A stretch of DNA of 64,000 bases, taken from contig NZ_CP037951.1 in assembly GCF_004358445.1 (NCBI RefSeq), positions 2,924,001 to 2,988,000 of the forward strand. The letters run 5' to 3'. The notes beneath the pieces were generated by a model. The model was given only the letters and a program-made list of their open reading frames with translations, was not told the DNA's origin and did not search any database. The position numbers and the translations under genes were made by a program. Origin of the DNA: Parashewanella tropica. GTDB lineage: Bacteria; Pseudomonadota; Gammaproteobacteria; Enterobacterales; Shewanellaceae. Shown here in pieces: positions 46,830 through 56,296 of this stretch; within the stretch, counting starts at the first letter, position 1; each line of letters begins with the position of its first letter.

Positions 46830-48466
46830 AACGACTCTTAACATTATTTTTTCTATTGCTCAGTACGTCATTTTCAGCATTGGCGGTTACCAAGATAGAA
46901 TCGTCAGTAGATAGAAACCCTGTCGTTGAAGGCGAATACTTTATTTTAAATATCACTGCTGATGATGAACTCGACGGTAATACTCTCAATACCTCTGCCC
47001 TACTTAAGGACTTTATTGTCGGTCGAACTAGCGTGAGTCGCAGTACTCAAATCATCAACTTTGATGCTAAGCGTGAAACCCGCTGGCAGATTTTATTGGC
47101 CCCTAAGCACAAAGGCATTGTAAGAATTCCAAGCTTTGAAATCGACAATGTAAAGTCGAATGAAATCGCTCTACAAGTGGTAACCGATAAAAATGCCCAA
47201 CAAAAAAATAAAGACGTTTACATCACTACCTCACTAAATCATCAACAAGGGTATGTGGGTCAATTATTGCTGTATACCATGAAACTTTATCTTGCCGTTG
47301 ATCTTCAACGTGGCGCACTGAATGCTCCAAACATAAATGACGCGCAAGTTAAGCAAATTGGTAACGACAAAGATGATACAGAAATTGTCAATGGACGTCG
47401 TTTTAGAGTAATTGAGAGAACCTATGGCATCATTCCAGATAAAGCAGGTAAGCTAGAAATTACTGGCGCTGGCTTTAACGGTGATGTATTAACCAATACT
47501 CAACCTAGCCGAGGCTTATTTGGATTTAATGAAAGCCGCCCTGTTCTCTTAAATGCAAAACCACAAACCATTCAAATTTTGCCTAAACCAGCTGATTATC
47601 ATGGCAACTGGTTAGTTTCTGATTTGGTTGTGCTGAAAGACACGTGGCCAGAGAATAAGTCAGAATTTGACGTTGGTTCGCCTATCACTCGAACCATCAA
47701 AATCTTAGCGTCAAATACTGACGATACCAGTGTTCCAGATTTCAGTTTAAATTACCCTAATGAGCTAAAAAATTACCCAGAAAAACCCGTACGTAAAACT
47801 TATGTACGAGGCAATTCTATGGTGGCAGAGGTAAGCCAAACTATTGCAATCGTTCCAACCAAACCCGGAACTTTTACTTTACCTGAAGTTAGAGTTCCAT
47901 GGTGGAACCCAGTAAAACGCAAGCAAGAGTTTGCAATGTTACCAGCTAGAACTATAAAAGTTGTTGGCTCAGTACCGGCAATCACTGACGCTCCTGCTGT
48001 TGTTACGCCTCCTATAGCAGGAACACCAACGACACAATCGGTATCTGCTGGCTACTGGCCTTGGGCCACTCTTGCTTTTGCTGTGCTTTGGTTCTTTTCT
48101 ACCTTTATGTGGTGGCGTCAAAGTCGCAAACCGGTTGAACAAGTCGCGACAAATACTAGAGTATCTACTCGCTGGTCTGATATCTCCATAAATCAGCTAG
48201 AACAAGCTTTAGCAAGCAAAGAGTATGGTAAAGTGCTCACTCTGATCCAGCAGTACGTCAGTCAACACCAAGGAACGGCTTTGAACTTGTCGCAAGTCTC
48301 TCAAGCTTCAAAACAGCTTCAACAAGTAATAGAGCAATTACAATCAGCTCAATACGGTAAAGGTCAGTGCCAACTAACGGCAAAAACTCTAAGGGATGCA
48401 ATTGAGTCTTTAAACGTGTCGAATTCGAATAAGAATGACAACCAGTTAACGCCATTAAATCCTTAA
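46823..48466 (+). CDS. BatD family protein
   Basis: This 547-residue exported protein has an N-terminal signal peptide (VKRLLTLFFLLLSTSFSALA), several beta-sandwich repeats (SSVDRNPVVEGEYFILNITADDEL near the start, in one repeat), one transmembrane helix near residue 420 (WPWATLAFAVLWFFSTFMWW), and a cytoplasmic helical tail. BatD (oxygen tolerance) is the standard partner of Bat VWA proteins. The GTG start at 46823 overlaps the previous stop by 7 bases. Confidence 0.9.
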   Translation: MVKRLLTLFFLLLSTSFSALAVTKIESSVDRNPVVEGEYFILNITADDELDGNTLNTSALLKDFIVGRTSVSRSTQIINFDAKRETRWQILLAPKHKGIVRIPSFEIDNVKSNEIALQVVTDKNAQQKNKDVYITTSLNHQQGYVGQLLLYTMKLYLAVDLQRGALNAPNINDAQVKQIGNDKDDTEIVNGRRFRVIERTYGIIPDKAGKLEITGAGFNGDVLTNTQPSRGLFGFNESRPVLLNAKPQTIQILPKPADYHGNWLVSDLVVLKDTWPENKSEFDVGSPITRTIKILASNTDDTSVPDFSLNYPNELKNYPEKPVRKTYVRGNSMVAEVSQTIAIVPTKPGTFTLPEVRVPWWNPVKRKQEFAMLPARTIKVVGSVPAITDAPAVVTPPIAGTPTTQSVSAGYWPWATLAFAVLWFFSTFMWWRQSRKPVEQVATNTRVSTRWSDISINQLEQALASKEYGKVLTLIQQYVSQHQGTALNLSQVSQASKQLQQVIEQLQSAQYGKGQCQLTAKTLRDAIESLNVSNSNKNDNQLTPLNP

Positions 48467-48507
48467 TTACAATGGAGTATGGCGACAGCCCGATAAGAAT
48501 GTAAAAA

Positions 48508-49071
48508 ATGTTGAAACATTTTCGAAATAAAAAGGCGGACAGTACGGTCTCTATAGACATGATTACTAAACAACGCCGTTACGAGAGCCTAGTTCGTGCC
48601 CTAAACACCGACATATACCGTTATGCGTATTGGTTGTGCGGGGACAAACATATTGCCGAAGACGTAACTCAAGAAACCTTTTTACGCGCATGGAAGGCTT
48701 TAGACTCCCTAAAGGATGACAAAGCGGCCAAGGCTTGGTTGATCACGATTTTACGCCGTGAGAACGCTCGTCGGTTTGAACGCAAACAATTTGATTATGC
48801 CGATATTGAGCAAGATCACCTTGAAGATGTGTTTTCAGGCTCAAATGAGCAACATGCTGAGCAACACTTGTTAAGAAGACAAATCGGTAGTTTAGAGTTG
48901 GAGTACCGTGAACCTCTATTACTGCAAGTTATTGGCGGTTTTACTGGTGATGAAATCGCCAGCATTCTTGATTTAAATCGCAATACTGTAATGACTCGAC
49001 TCTTTAGGGCGCGTAATCAGTTGAAAGAAGCTATTGAAAAAACAGAAAAAAGGGGGCTATCGCATGGATGA
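48508..49071 (+). CDS. RNA polymerase sigma-70 family (ECF-type) factor
   Basis: This is a 187-residue sigma factor. Region 2 is RYAYWLCGDKHIAEDVTQETFLRAW (about residues 37-61, in parts) and region 4 is GFTGDEIASILDLNRNTVMTRLFRARNQL (about 143-171, in parts). No region 3 or 1.1 is seen, as in ECF sigmas. The start may instead be the Met at 48559. It is followed with an 8-base overlap by a membrane protein that is the likely anti-sigma factor. The target genes cannot be read from this window. Confidence 0.88.
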   Translation: MLKHFRNKKADSTVSIDMITKQRRYESLVRALNTDIYRYAYWLCGDKHIAEDVTQETFLRAWKALDSLKDDKAAKAWLITILRRENARRFERKQFDYADIEQDHLEDVFSGSNEQHAEQHLLRRQIGSLELEYREPLLLQVIGGFTGDEIASILDLNRNTVMTRLFRARNQLKEAIEKTEKRGLSHG

Positions 49072-49771
49072 GCTAGAATTTCGCCGTAAAGCTTATGCTG
49101 AACCGCATAGTCAAGACGAATCTTTTTTAGAAGCTGCAAATGCAGATTCGACCAAACATGATTTTCTTAATGATTTAAAGTCATTAGACAACAAAATTGC
49201 TGACGCATTAAACGTGTCAACACCAGAAGGTATGACTGAACGCTTAATACTACGTCAGCAGTTAAAGCATCACCAAAAAGTTAAACGTACTACGAGCTTC
49301 TTGGTATCAATGGCTGCTTCAGTTGCATTTGTGGCAGGCGTAACCTTTACTATGCTTCGCACTGGTGAGATAGATTTATCTAGCTATGCGATTGCACACC
49401 AACATCACGCGCCAGCGAGCTTTTCGACAGAAAATGACATTGGTTTTGCCAAAATTAATCATGAACTCGATGGTATAAAAGGGTTGAAAGGCGCACACTT
49501 CACCAAACAGCCCGGACAAGTGGTATTTTCTAAATATTGCGACTTCCAAGGCATTAAAGGTATGCACCTTGTAATGCAAAATAAGGATGGTGGACAAGTG
49601 ACTGTCTTTATTATTCCGAATGAAGACAGAATGATTGCCAAGTCTAATTTTGCTAAAGATGGATATGAAGGCATGACCTTTGAGCAAAATGGTAATTACA
49701 TGATTTTGGTTGGTAAAGAGCAACAAGACTTGAACTATGCCAAGAAAGAGATCAAAGATACCTTTATTTAA
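49064..49771 (+). CDS. DUF3379 membrane protein, likely anti-sigma factor
   Basis: This 235-residue protein has an acidic cytoplasmic N-terminal part (DELEFRRKAYAEPHSQDESF), one transmembrane helix near residues 82-104 (FLVSMAASVAFVAGVTFTML), and a periplasmic C-terminal domain. It matches DUF3379. Start 49064 has AGGGGG upstream and overlaps the sigma-factor stop codon, the usual arrangement of a sigma/anti-sigma pair. Confidence 0.85.
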   Translation: MDELEFRRKAYAEPHSQDESFLEAANADSTKHDFLNDLKSLDNKIADALNVSTPEGMTERLILRQQLKHHQKVKRTTSFLVSMAASVAFVAGVTFTMLRTGEIDLSSYAIAHQHHAPASFSTENDIGFAKINHELDGIKGLKGAHFTKQPGQVVFSKYCDFQGIKGMHLVMQNKDGGQVTVFIIPNEDRMIAKSNFAKDGYEGMTFEQNGNYMILVGKEQQDLNYAKKEIKDTFI

Positions 49772-49821
49772 CGCGTAACAACTTCGTATAATGCACCTAT
49801 TGTTGCAAGTATTAAATTGTT

Positions 49822-50043
49822 ATGACTGATTTCGAAAGTATAAATAAGCTCACAAGCCAATCCTTTAAACAGCAAAAAGGATTAATAAAACGAGTACTAA
49901 ATGGTAAACCCAGTCAGTGTGCTGAATGCAAGCAACCTTTAGAACTCGTTTTACCTGAAGACCAAAAAGCAAAAAGCTCGGGCATTTATTGCAAAAAAGG
50001 CTGCACTGACATCGAGTTAGAACTCGATGCCGTTAATAAATAG
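49822..50043 (+). CDS. Small zinc-ribbon-like protein
   Basis: This is a 73-residue basic protein. Four cysteines in two pairs, QCAECKQPL near residue 34 and YCKKGCTDIE near 58, look like a zinc ribbon. The sequence otherwise has Lys/Gln-rich helices. I know similar small proteins in Shewanella but no function. It converges with the PhnA-like gene. Confidence 0.75.
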   Translation: MTDFESINKLTSQSFKQQKGLIKRVLNGKPSQCAECKQPLELVLPEDQKAKSSGIYCKKGCTDIELELDAVNK

Positions 50044-50061
50044 TTCTGTCTAGTTACTTTT

Positions 50062-50625
50062 TTAAGACTTCTTCACATATTGAGTCAGGATGACAATACG
50101 AGTACCGTTGACTCGTCCTTCAATATGTTCAGGGTTGTTGGTTAAAGAGATATTACGTACTGATGTACCACGCTTGGCAACAAAACTGGTACCTTTTACG
50201 TTCAAGTCTTTAATCACAACTACCGTATCACCCGCATTTAATACTGCGCCATTACAATCCACATGCTTGATATCATCGTCATCTTCAGATGCTTCCTCAT
50301 CAACCCATGCTTGTAGTTCTTCATCGAGGTACAGCATATCCTTCAAATCTTGAGCCCACGTTTCACTACTTAGACGATTAAGCATTCTTGCTGACATCAC
50401 TTGAACCGCTGGTATTGTGCTCCACATGCTGTCATTTAAGCAGCGCAGGTGATTAACGTCAAAACCTTCTGTTCTGGCTACTTGTTCGGAACAAACAGAA
50501 CAAAGCGCGATTTCAGTATCTGACTGAGCACTTGAAGATACATCAAACACTGACAATTCACTTTCCGAACTACACAACTCACACTTACCACCACAACGAG
50601 TGGTTAACTCTTTTGATAACGTCAT
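50062..50625 (-). CDS. PhnA/YjdM domain protein
   Basis: This is a 187-residue protein. The N-terminal zinc ribbon (CGGKCELCSS near residues 11-20 and LCSVCSEQ near 41-48) is followed by a helical linker and the C-terminal PhnA domain (DCNGAVLNAGDTVVVIKDLNVKG near 123-145, in parts; ending in VILTQYVKKS). The family is conserved, but its role is not settled despite the phosphonate-related name. Confidence 0.88.
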   Translation of the reverse strand: MTLSKELTTRCGGKCELCSSESELSVFDVSSSAQSDTEIALCSVCSEQVARTEGFDVNHLRCLNDSMWSTIPAVQVMSARMLNRLSSETWAQDLKDMLYLDEELQAWVDEEASEDDDDIKHVDCNGAVLNAGDTVVVIKDLNVKGTSFVAKRGTSVRNISLTNNPEHIEGRVNGTRIVILTQYVKKS

Positions 50626-50809
50626 TGAAACTATTCACATCAAACTTAAAGATGTGGCGATGCTATCACTTTTCGAGCTTTGAAAATAGCTTATAGCTAA
50701 CAGTTCAAAGGGTTCGTACATTCATGTACTTCTATTAAAAATAATTAACCAATCATGTTAGGTTTATTTGATATAACTAACTGAAATTTAACATAGTAAA
50801 ATAGTTAAT
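50626..50809. other. Gap upstream of the ankyrin gene
   Basis: There is no gene here. The divergent PhnA-like and ankyrin genes share this AT-rich region. It includes a small palindrome GTACATTCATGTAC (50716-50729), which may be a regulator site. Confidence 0.35.
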
Positions 50810-53101
50810 ATGTCTCATGATCTTGCTGTACAAACGCTAACAACCCCAGTAACCCAGTTGTTCCCAGAGCCTGCTAATGAAAGGGTTGAGATAGATTTGC
50901 CAAATCGAACAGTTGATGAATATGTACTGGTAGAAGAAGTCCCTTTTATTCCTCCAGCCCTATATGGTCGATTCATTCAAGTTATAGATAAACAAATAAC
51001 TAATACAGACGACAACACAGAACTAAAAGCATTATTAGAAGATGTACAAGATGCGGCTTCAAATATTTCGGCTTTAGCTTACACCTACGTTCACGGTCCA
51101 AGTAGTTACGAAGCACTACCTCAACAACCTCACAGTATCGCTTCCGCAGAAGTTCAAACAACACAGGCATCGGAAAGTTCTTTAGAGACTAAAACGACAA
51201 TGCAAGCTGAAACAGCCACATCAGAAGAGCACTTAGTCGTTGAGGAATCAGAGAAAGCACCAGTAGAAGTACAAAGTGAGGAAATATTTGCACAACAAAC
51301 AACTACTGAGCAACCCTCTCTAGACGAAGCTAAAGCCGATGTAAAAAGTAAAAAACAAATAACATGGATTAAAGAAGATTTTGTGACAAGCCAGCGCCTC
51401 AGTAATAATCAACAAATCATAAGTAGCCTAGTTGCCCAACTAGGGAAAAGAAAACTGACTAAAGCACAAATACATCAATTAATTTTACAGTTAAATCCAA
51501 ATTATAAAAGCTTGCTTCCTAAAGTTGAGTTTAATTACCATCGTTTGCTTCACACCCTAAATTCGAAAGACTGTACTAAATTTACCGAGGAGCAAACCCA
51601 ACTACTTAACTTAGCTATCGATTGTTTTATTTATGCCAATGAATTACCCAATAATTTCAACAAAAGATGGCAATTGAGGCATTTAATGGTTAACGAGCTA
51701 GGGTTAGAAAGTTTGCCAGGCCAAAGTAGGAGTGTCGCTTGTTATACCACCCCCAAGTTGTTGGTGTTTGGTAATTTAGTTCGATGCTTTATTTCACCAT
51801 TAGTAGTCAATGAACTATTATCCCGAGAAGATCAAGCCCCAGACACAAAAGCTTCACCTGGAGATACTCAAGCTGAGCAGATTAAAACCTTACCTCCAAC
51901 TCCCGACAAAATCTTAGTGGCTGATGTCGATGGCCTTATCTTTTTTCAATCAGAGGATTATACCTACTTGATTGCAAATGAACTGGACAAATTAGTTCCC
52001 GTAGAACTTTCTGATTTACCTGTGGATGTATCCTTAATTCCATTACAAGATACTTGCGCAATGATCCATCAAGGTATTTTTATTGCAACGAGCTTTACTG
52101 AAGCGTTTAATTTCACAAGTGGAACACCATTACAAGCAAAACCGACTTCTTACCAAGACTTCAACGACTCCTGTTGTGAAGTATTAAAGTTACAACCAAT
52201 TTTATGCCTCAATTTGAGAATTCAATCAGACCAAGCCTTTAAGCAACAAGCACAAAAATGGGTACAAACATGTGAAAGTGAATTGGAGCTTATTGATGGT
52301 CTCAGGATCATCAATGACGCTGAAATACGAGTTTTAATATTACAAAAAGCCCTAAGCCTGAATGTGGACCATTCAAACAGTATGCTTTATAAGCATATAC
52401 GCCCTGGCGACTATCAATATTTATCCACAGATTTCTTGGATAAAATTCCTAAGGTTATCAAGCAAAAAGGACTACGCTGGGCTGCAAGATCTGGAATACT
52501 TAATAGTGTAAGAACATTGGATGATTATGGTATTGATTTAAGCTGTGTTGACCCTGATGGCTACACACCATTGCATTGGGCTGCCGCTAGTGGAAATGTT
52601 GAAGTGGTGAAATACTTACATGAAAGACAACCAGAAAAACATCGAACATATCCTCACCCCACCCCACTTTATCTAGCAACAGAACATGGTAACTTGGATG
52701 TGATAAAATACTTAGTGGGAGCTGATTCTGAACTACTTTACCTTCCTAAATACCATACGTTACCAATCCACCGTGCTTGCCAATTAGGAAAAATCAAAGT
52801 AATTCAATTTCTAGTTACTGAACACCCTGAATTACTTGATGTTGCTTCGGAATCCACAGGTTGGCACCCCCTACATTACCTTGCTATGGATGGGAGAACT
52901 GATGCAATTAAAGCTATTGAACCACAGCTTACCTATAAAAGATTAACAAAAAGACTTATTTCTTATCCCTTTGACGATACCTCTCCAGCCGGATACGCTA
53001 AGGAGAATGGGCATACCGAGTGTTATAAATATTTAGTTGAACAACGAGATAGGCTAAAACCCCCAAGCTGGCTTTATTCACTTGCCCTCAAGTTTCAATA
53101 A
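50810..53101 (+). CDS. Ankyrin-repeat protein; candidate host-directed effector
   Basis: This 763-residue protein has no signal peptide. Residues about 110-190 are disordered and rich in Glu/Gln/Thr/Ser. A middle region of about 200-570 matches nothing I know. About residues 580-750 are four to five ankyrin repeats (GYTPLHWAAASGNVEVVKYL, TPLYLATEHGNLDVIKYLV, LPIHRACQLGKIKVIQFLV, HPLHYLAMDGRTDAIKAI). Ankyrins mediate protein binding and are common in effectors that act in eukaryotic cells. The ribosome site is weak. Its 3' end overlaps the convergent ogt gene by 24 bases. Confidence 0.8.
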   Translation: MSHDLAVQTLTTPVTQLFPEPANERVEIDLPNRTVDEYVLVEEVPFIPPALYGRFIQVIDKQITNTDDNTELKALLEDVQDAASNISALAYTYVHGPSSYEALPQQPHSIASAEVQTTQASESSLETKTTMQAETATSEEHLVVEESEKAPVEVQSEEIFAQQTTTEQPSLDEAKADVKSKKQITWIKEDFVTSQRLSNNQQIISSLVAQLGKRKLTKAQIHQLILQLNPNYKSLLPKVEFNYHRLLHTLNSKDCTKFTEEQTQLLNLAIDCFIYANELPNNFNKRWQLRHLMVNELGLESLPGQSRSVACYTTPKLLVFGNLVRCFISPLVVNELLSREDQAPDTKASPGDTQAEQIKTLPPTPDKILVADVDGLIFFQSEDYTYLIANELDKLVPVELSDLPVDVSLIPLQDTCAMIHQGIFIATSFTEAFNFTSGTPLQAKPTSYQDFNDSCCEVLKLQPILCLNLRIQSDQAFKQQAQKWVQTCESELELIDGLRIINDAEIRVLILQKALSLNVDHSNSMLYKHIRPGDYQYLSTDFLDKIPKVIKQKGLRWAARSGILNSVRTLDDYGIDLSCVDPDGYTPLHWAAASGNVEVVKYLHERQPEKHRTYPHPTPLYLATEHGNLDVIKYLVGADSELLYLPKYHTLPIHRACQLGKIKVIQFLVTEHPELLDVASESTGWHPLHYLAMDGRTDAIKAIEPQLTYKRLTKRLISYPFDDTSPAGYAKENGHTECYKYLVEQRDRLKPPSWLYSLALKFQ

Positions 53102-53596
53102 CGTTTTTTTAAGCTCTAACCCATAGGCATAACCCGTTAATTTACCACTCTTTCCAATAATACGATGGCAAGGAACTATGATTGCTATCGGGTTTGCTCC
53201 ATTGGCAGCACCTACAGCACGAACCGCTTTAGGGCGATTAATTTGTTCAGAAATATCGCTGTAGCTAGCGGTTTCACCAAAAGGAACATTCAATAGTGCT
53301 TGCCACACTTGTTTTTGAAAATCGGTTCCTTGTGGTGCAAGAGCTAAATCGAACTCATTTCTAAGCCCGTCAAAGTATTCCTTAAGCTGCACACAAGCCA
53401 TTTCTATATGATGCTCTGCAGCTTCTATTTCATTTTCACTTGCTTGCATAAATTCAAGTTCGGGATTATTTAATGTTAAATGAGAAATCCCAAAAACATT
53501 TGCAGCTAAATAAATCTTACCTATCGATGAATCAACTACTTTATTGACAATAGGTTTAAGCTGCGTTTTTTCGTTTATTTTTTCGAAACTTATCAT
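53078..53596 (-). CDS. ogt: Methylated-DNA-protein-cysteine S-methyltransferase
   Basis: This is a 172-residue suicide repair protein that takes the methyl group from O6-methylguanine onto its own cysteine. The active site is IIVPCHRIIGKSG near residue 138 and the DNA-binding helix is FQKQVWQALLNVPFGETASYSDI, in parts. The length fits Ogt. It diverges from the ABC exporter gene and converges with the ankyrin gene. Confidence 0.93.
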   Translation of the reverse strand: MISFEKINEKTQLKPIVNKVVDSSIGKIYLAANVFGISHLTLNNPELEFMQASENEIEAAEHHIEMACVQLKEYFDGLRNEFDLALAPQGTDFQKQVWQALLNVPFGETASYSDISEQINRPKAVRAVGAANGANPIAIIVPCHRIIGKSGKLTGYAYGLELKKTLLKLEGK

Positions 53597-53636
53597 TTAT
53601 TTTTCGTCCGTGGTTGCTGATTTTTGAAACTACAGT

Positions 53637-55502
53637 ATGCTGAATCGTTTTCGTACATTTTTTAGGACTTTTATGTTTAAACGATTTGAGTCATGGGTAG
53701 ATCCGCTACCTATTGAAGGTAATACTCAACCTCCCAAAGGCATCTTAGCTTTTTGCCTTCACCATACCAAGGGCTATCGTTCACAATTAGTGGTTATGTC
53801 CATTCTTACAGCCTTTCTTGCGATTTTAGAAGTCTCTCTTTTTGGCTTTATGGGACAGCTCGTCGATTGGTTAGTTACTAAAAACCCTGACACTTTATTG
53901 CAAGAAGAAGGAATGAAGCTATTAGGAATGACGCTATTGACGCTGGTCGTCATTCCAGCCTTATCTCTTCTGCATGGACTCATCGTTTATCAAGGATTAA
54001 TGGGGAACTTCCCTATGTCGATCCGATGGTCTTCTCACAAGCACCTGCTTAAGCAAAGCATCAGTTTTTATCAAAGCGATTATGCCGGGCGTGTCGCCAC
54101 TAAGGTTATGCAAACCTCCTTAGCGGTTCGTGAGACGGTAATGAAGCTACTGGACGTGCTTGTTTATATTCTGGTGTATTTCACCTCTATGTTGGTGATG
54201 ATTGCTTCAGCTGATTGGCGTCTAGTGTTACCTATGTTTGTTTGGCTTGGTTGTTACATTGGTATTCAATATTTATTGGTTCCGAAATTAAAAAAAGTTT
54301 CTACAGAGCAAGCTGACGCACGTTCTACCATGACAGGCCGAGTGGTCGATAGCTACACAAATATCGCCACCGTAAAGCTGTTTGCTCATACCGAAAATGA
54401 AGCTGAATATGCTAAGGATTCAATGGATGGCTTTTTAAAAACCGTATACAAGCAAATGCGCTTAGTCACTAAAATAAATGTGGGCGTACAAACGCTAAAT
54501 TATGTATTAGCATTCAGCATCGGCGCACTGTCAATTTGGCTTTGGAAAGAAGCCGCGATTACTGTGGGTGCCATAGCCATTGCCGTAAGCTTATCACTCA
54601 GGCTTAACGGTATGTCGCAATGGATCATGTGGGAAGTCAGTGCTTTGTTTGAAAATATAGGCACCGTGGCTGACGGCATGAAGACTTTATCGAAGCCGAC
54701 AGAGGTCGTCGATATCCCGAACGCCCCAGCGCTGAACGTCACCCAAGGGCAAATTGACTTTAACCAAGTACAATTCCATTACGATCAAGAAAAAAGAGTG
54801 CTCGACTCCCTTAATTTATCCATCAAGCCTGGTGAAAAAGTTGGATTAGTTGGGCGTTCTGGTGCCGGTAAATCGACCCTTGTAAATCTTTTACTGCGCT
54901 TTCATGATATTAAAGAAGGTGAAATTTGCATTGATAACACCGATATCAGCCAAGTAGCTCAAGATTCGCTACGCTCACAAATTGGTATGGTAACGCAAGA
55001 TACTTCTCTATTACACCGTAGCATTAGAGAGAACATTCTCTATGGGCGACCCGATGCAACTGAAGAGGAATTACTTGAAGCCATTGCTAAAGCACAAGCC
55101 GATAGCTTTATCAGCGACCTATCAGATCCTGAAGGTAATCACGGACTGGATGCTTTAGTCGGTGAACGAGGGGTTAAATTGTCTGGCGGACAACGTCAAC
55201 GTATCGCTATCGCACGAGTACTATTGAAAAATGCGCCTATTTTGGTATTAGATGAAGCAACATCGGCTTTAGATTCAGAAGTCGAAGCCGCAATTCAGCA
55301 AAGCTTATATCAATTAATGGAAGGCAAAACGGTTATCGCTATTGCACATCGTCTTTCGACCATTGCAGCAATGGACAGACTTATCGTATTAGATGAAGGA
55401 AAAGTGGTTGAACAAGGCACTCACTCTGAACTCATCAAGTCTGGTGGTATTTATGCGCAACTGTGGGCACATCAAACTGGTGGGTTCTTAGGGGTTGACT
55501 AG
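53637..55502 (+). CDS. ABC exporter, fused permease and ATPase
   Basis: This 621-residue half-transporter has five to six membrane helices (about 60-345) and a C-terminal ATPase domain with Walker A GRSGAGKST (near residue 406), signature LSGGQRQR (near 517), Walker B ILVLDEATSALD and the H-loop IAHRLST. It resembles the MsbA/ATM/multidrug group; a homodimer is likely. The substrate is unknown. Confidence 0.92.
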   Translation: MLNRFRTFFRTFMFKRFESWVDPLPIEGNTQPPKGILAFCLHHTKGYRSQLVVMSILTAFLAILEVSLFGFMGQLVDWLVTKNPDTLLQEEGMKLLGMTLLTLVVIPALSLLHGLIVYQGLMGNFPMSIRWSSHKHLLKQSISFYQSDYAGRVATKVMQTSLAVRETVMKLLDVLVYILVYFTSMLVMIASADWRLVLPMFVWLGCYIGIQYLLVPKLKKVSTEQADARSTMTGRVVDSYTNIATVKLFAHTENEAEYAKDSMDGFLKTVYKQMRLVTKINVGVQTLNYVLAFSIGALSIWLWKEAAITVGAIAIAVSLSLRLNGMSQWIMWEVSALFENIGTVADGMKTLSKPTEVVDIPNAPALNVTQGQIDFNQVQFHYDQEKRVLDSLNLSIKPGEKVGLVGRSGAGKSTLVNLLLRFHDIKEGEICIDNTDISQVAQDSLRSQIGMVTQDTSLLHRSIRENILYGRPDATEEELLEAIAKAQADSFISDLSDPEGNHGLDALVGERGVKLSGGQRQRIAIARVLLKNAPILVLDEATSALDSEVEAAIQQSLYQLMEGKTVIAIAHRLSTIAAMDRLIVLDEGKVVEQGTHSELIKSGGIYAQLWAHQTGGFLGVD

Positions 55503-55518
55503 TTAAGAATGTCACAAT

Positions 55519-55552
55519 CGTGAGCACAAGGATGTGCGTTTCTGTTGACGTT
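55519..55552. repeat. REP-like element, copy 2
   Basis: 30 of 34 bases match 25922-25955, including GTTTCTGTTG and the GCACA(A)GGATGTGC hairpin, which forms a perfect 5-bp stem here. It lies between the ABC exporter gene and the tRNA operon. Confidence 0.65.
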
Positions 55553-55660
55553 TACACAATTGTTCTTTATCCGATAAAAAATCAGATAATCTGAGAAATA
55601 AAGATAATTAAATTAAAAAGAAGATTTAGAAAAAAGATACATAAGAATGGGTAAAAGTAA

Positions 55661-55752
55661 TGGCGGAGAAGGAGGGATTCGAACCCTCGATGGGAGATAA
55701 AGCCCATACTCCCTTAGCAGGGGAGCGCCTTCGGCCACTCGGCCACCTCTCC
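55661..55752 (-). tRNA. tRNA-Ser (GCT), distal copy
   Basis: A 92-base tRNA with a long variable arm; the anticodon GCT is in CCTGCTAAG, the T-loop is GGTTCGAATCC, and CCA is encoded. It is the last gene of a six-tRNA operon and is identical to the first. Confidence 0.95.
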
Positions 55753-55769
55753 GTGGTACTTTTACTTTA

Positions 55770-55846
55770 TGGTACGCGTGAGAGGATTCGAACCTCTGAC
55801 CGCCTGGTTCGTAGCCAGGTACTCTATCCAGCTGAGCTACACGCGC
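55770..55846 (-). tRNA. tRNA-Arg (ACG), copy 4 in operon order
   Basis: A 77-base tRNA; the anticodon ACG is in GGCTACGAACC, and CCA is encoded. The acceptor stem has G1 opposite U72, as in the other three copies. Confidence 0.95.
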
Positions 55847-55868
55847 ATCGATAAAAAGTAAGTAAATA

Positions 55869-55945
55869 TGGTACGCGTGAGAGGATTCGAACCTCTGACC
55901 GCCTGGTTCGTAGCCAGGTACTCTATCCAGCTGAGCTACACGCGC
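55869..55945 (-). tRNA. tRNA-Arg (ACG), copy 3
   Basis: Identical to the neighbouring tRNA-Arg copies, with anticodon ACG and encoded CCA. The spacers on either side differ. Confidence 0.95.
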
Positions 55946-55984
55946 ATCGGTATTTACTAATTTAGATATAAACATGAAATTGAA

Positions 55985-56061
55985 TGGTACGCGTGAGAGG
56001 ATTCGAACCTCTGACCGCCTGGTTCGTAGCCAGGTACTCTATCCAGCTGAGCTACACGCGC
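55985..56061 (-). tRNA. tRNA-Arg (ACG), copy 2
   Basis: Identical to the other tRNA-Arg copies of this operon, with anticodon ACG and encoded CCA. Confidence 0.95.
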
Positions 56062-56089
56062 ATCGAATTCAAGTTCATATTAGATTTGA

Positions 56090-56166
56090 TGGTACGCGTG
56101 AGAGGATTCGAACCTCTGACCGCCTGGTTCGTAGCCAGGTACTCTATCCAGCTGAGCTACACGCGC
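56090..56166 (-). tRNA. tRNA-Arg (ACG), copy 1
   Basis: First of four identical tRNA-Arg genes, 23 bases after the promoter-proximal tRNA-Ser. Anticodon ACG, encoded CCA. Confidence 0.95.
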
Positions 56167-56189
56167 ATCAAAAATATCTAACAAGAAAA

Positions 56190-56281
56190 TGGCGGAGAAG
56201 GAGGGATTCGAACCCTCGATGGGAGATAAAGCCCATACTCCCTTAGCAGGGGAGCGCCTTCGGCCACTCGGCCACCTCTCC
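56190..56281 (-). tRNA. tRNA-Ser (GCT), promoter-proximal copy
   Basis: A 92-base tRNA with anticodon GCT, long variable arm and encoded CCA. It is the first gene of the operon, with a promoter 16 bases upstream. Confidence 0.95.
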
Positions 56282-56296
56282 GTTTTCTTGGCGCAC

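Noticed and set aside
55661-56281. Repeated blocks and overlapping ORFs suggesting a repeat array or small proteins
   Set aside because: The repeats are tRNA genes; the ORFs are translations of tRNA sequence.
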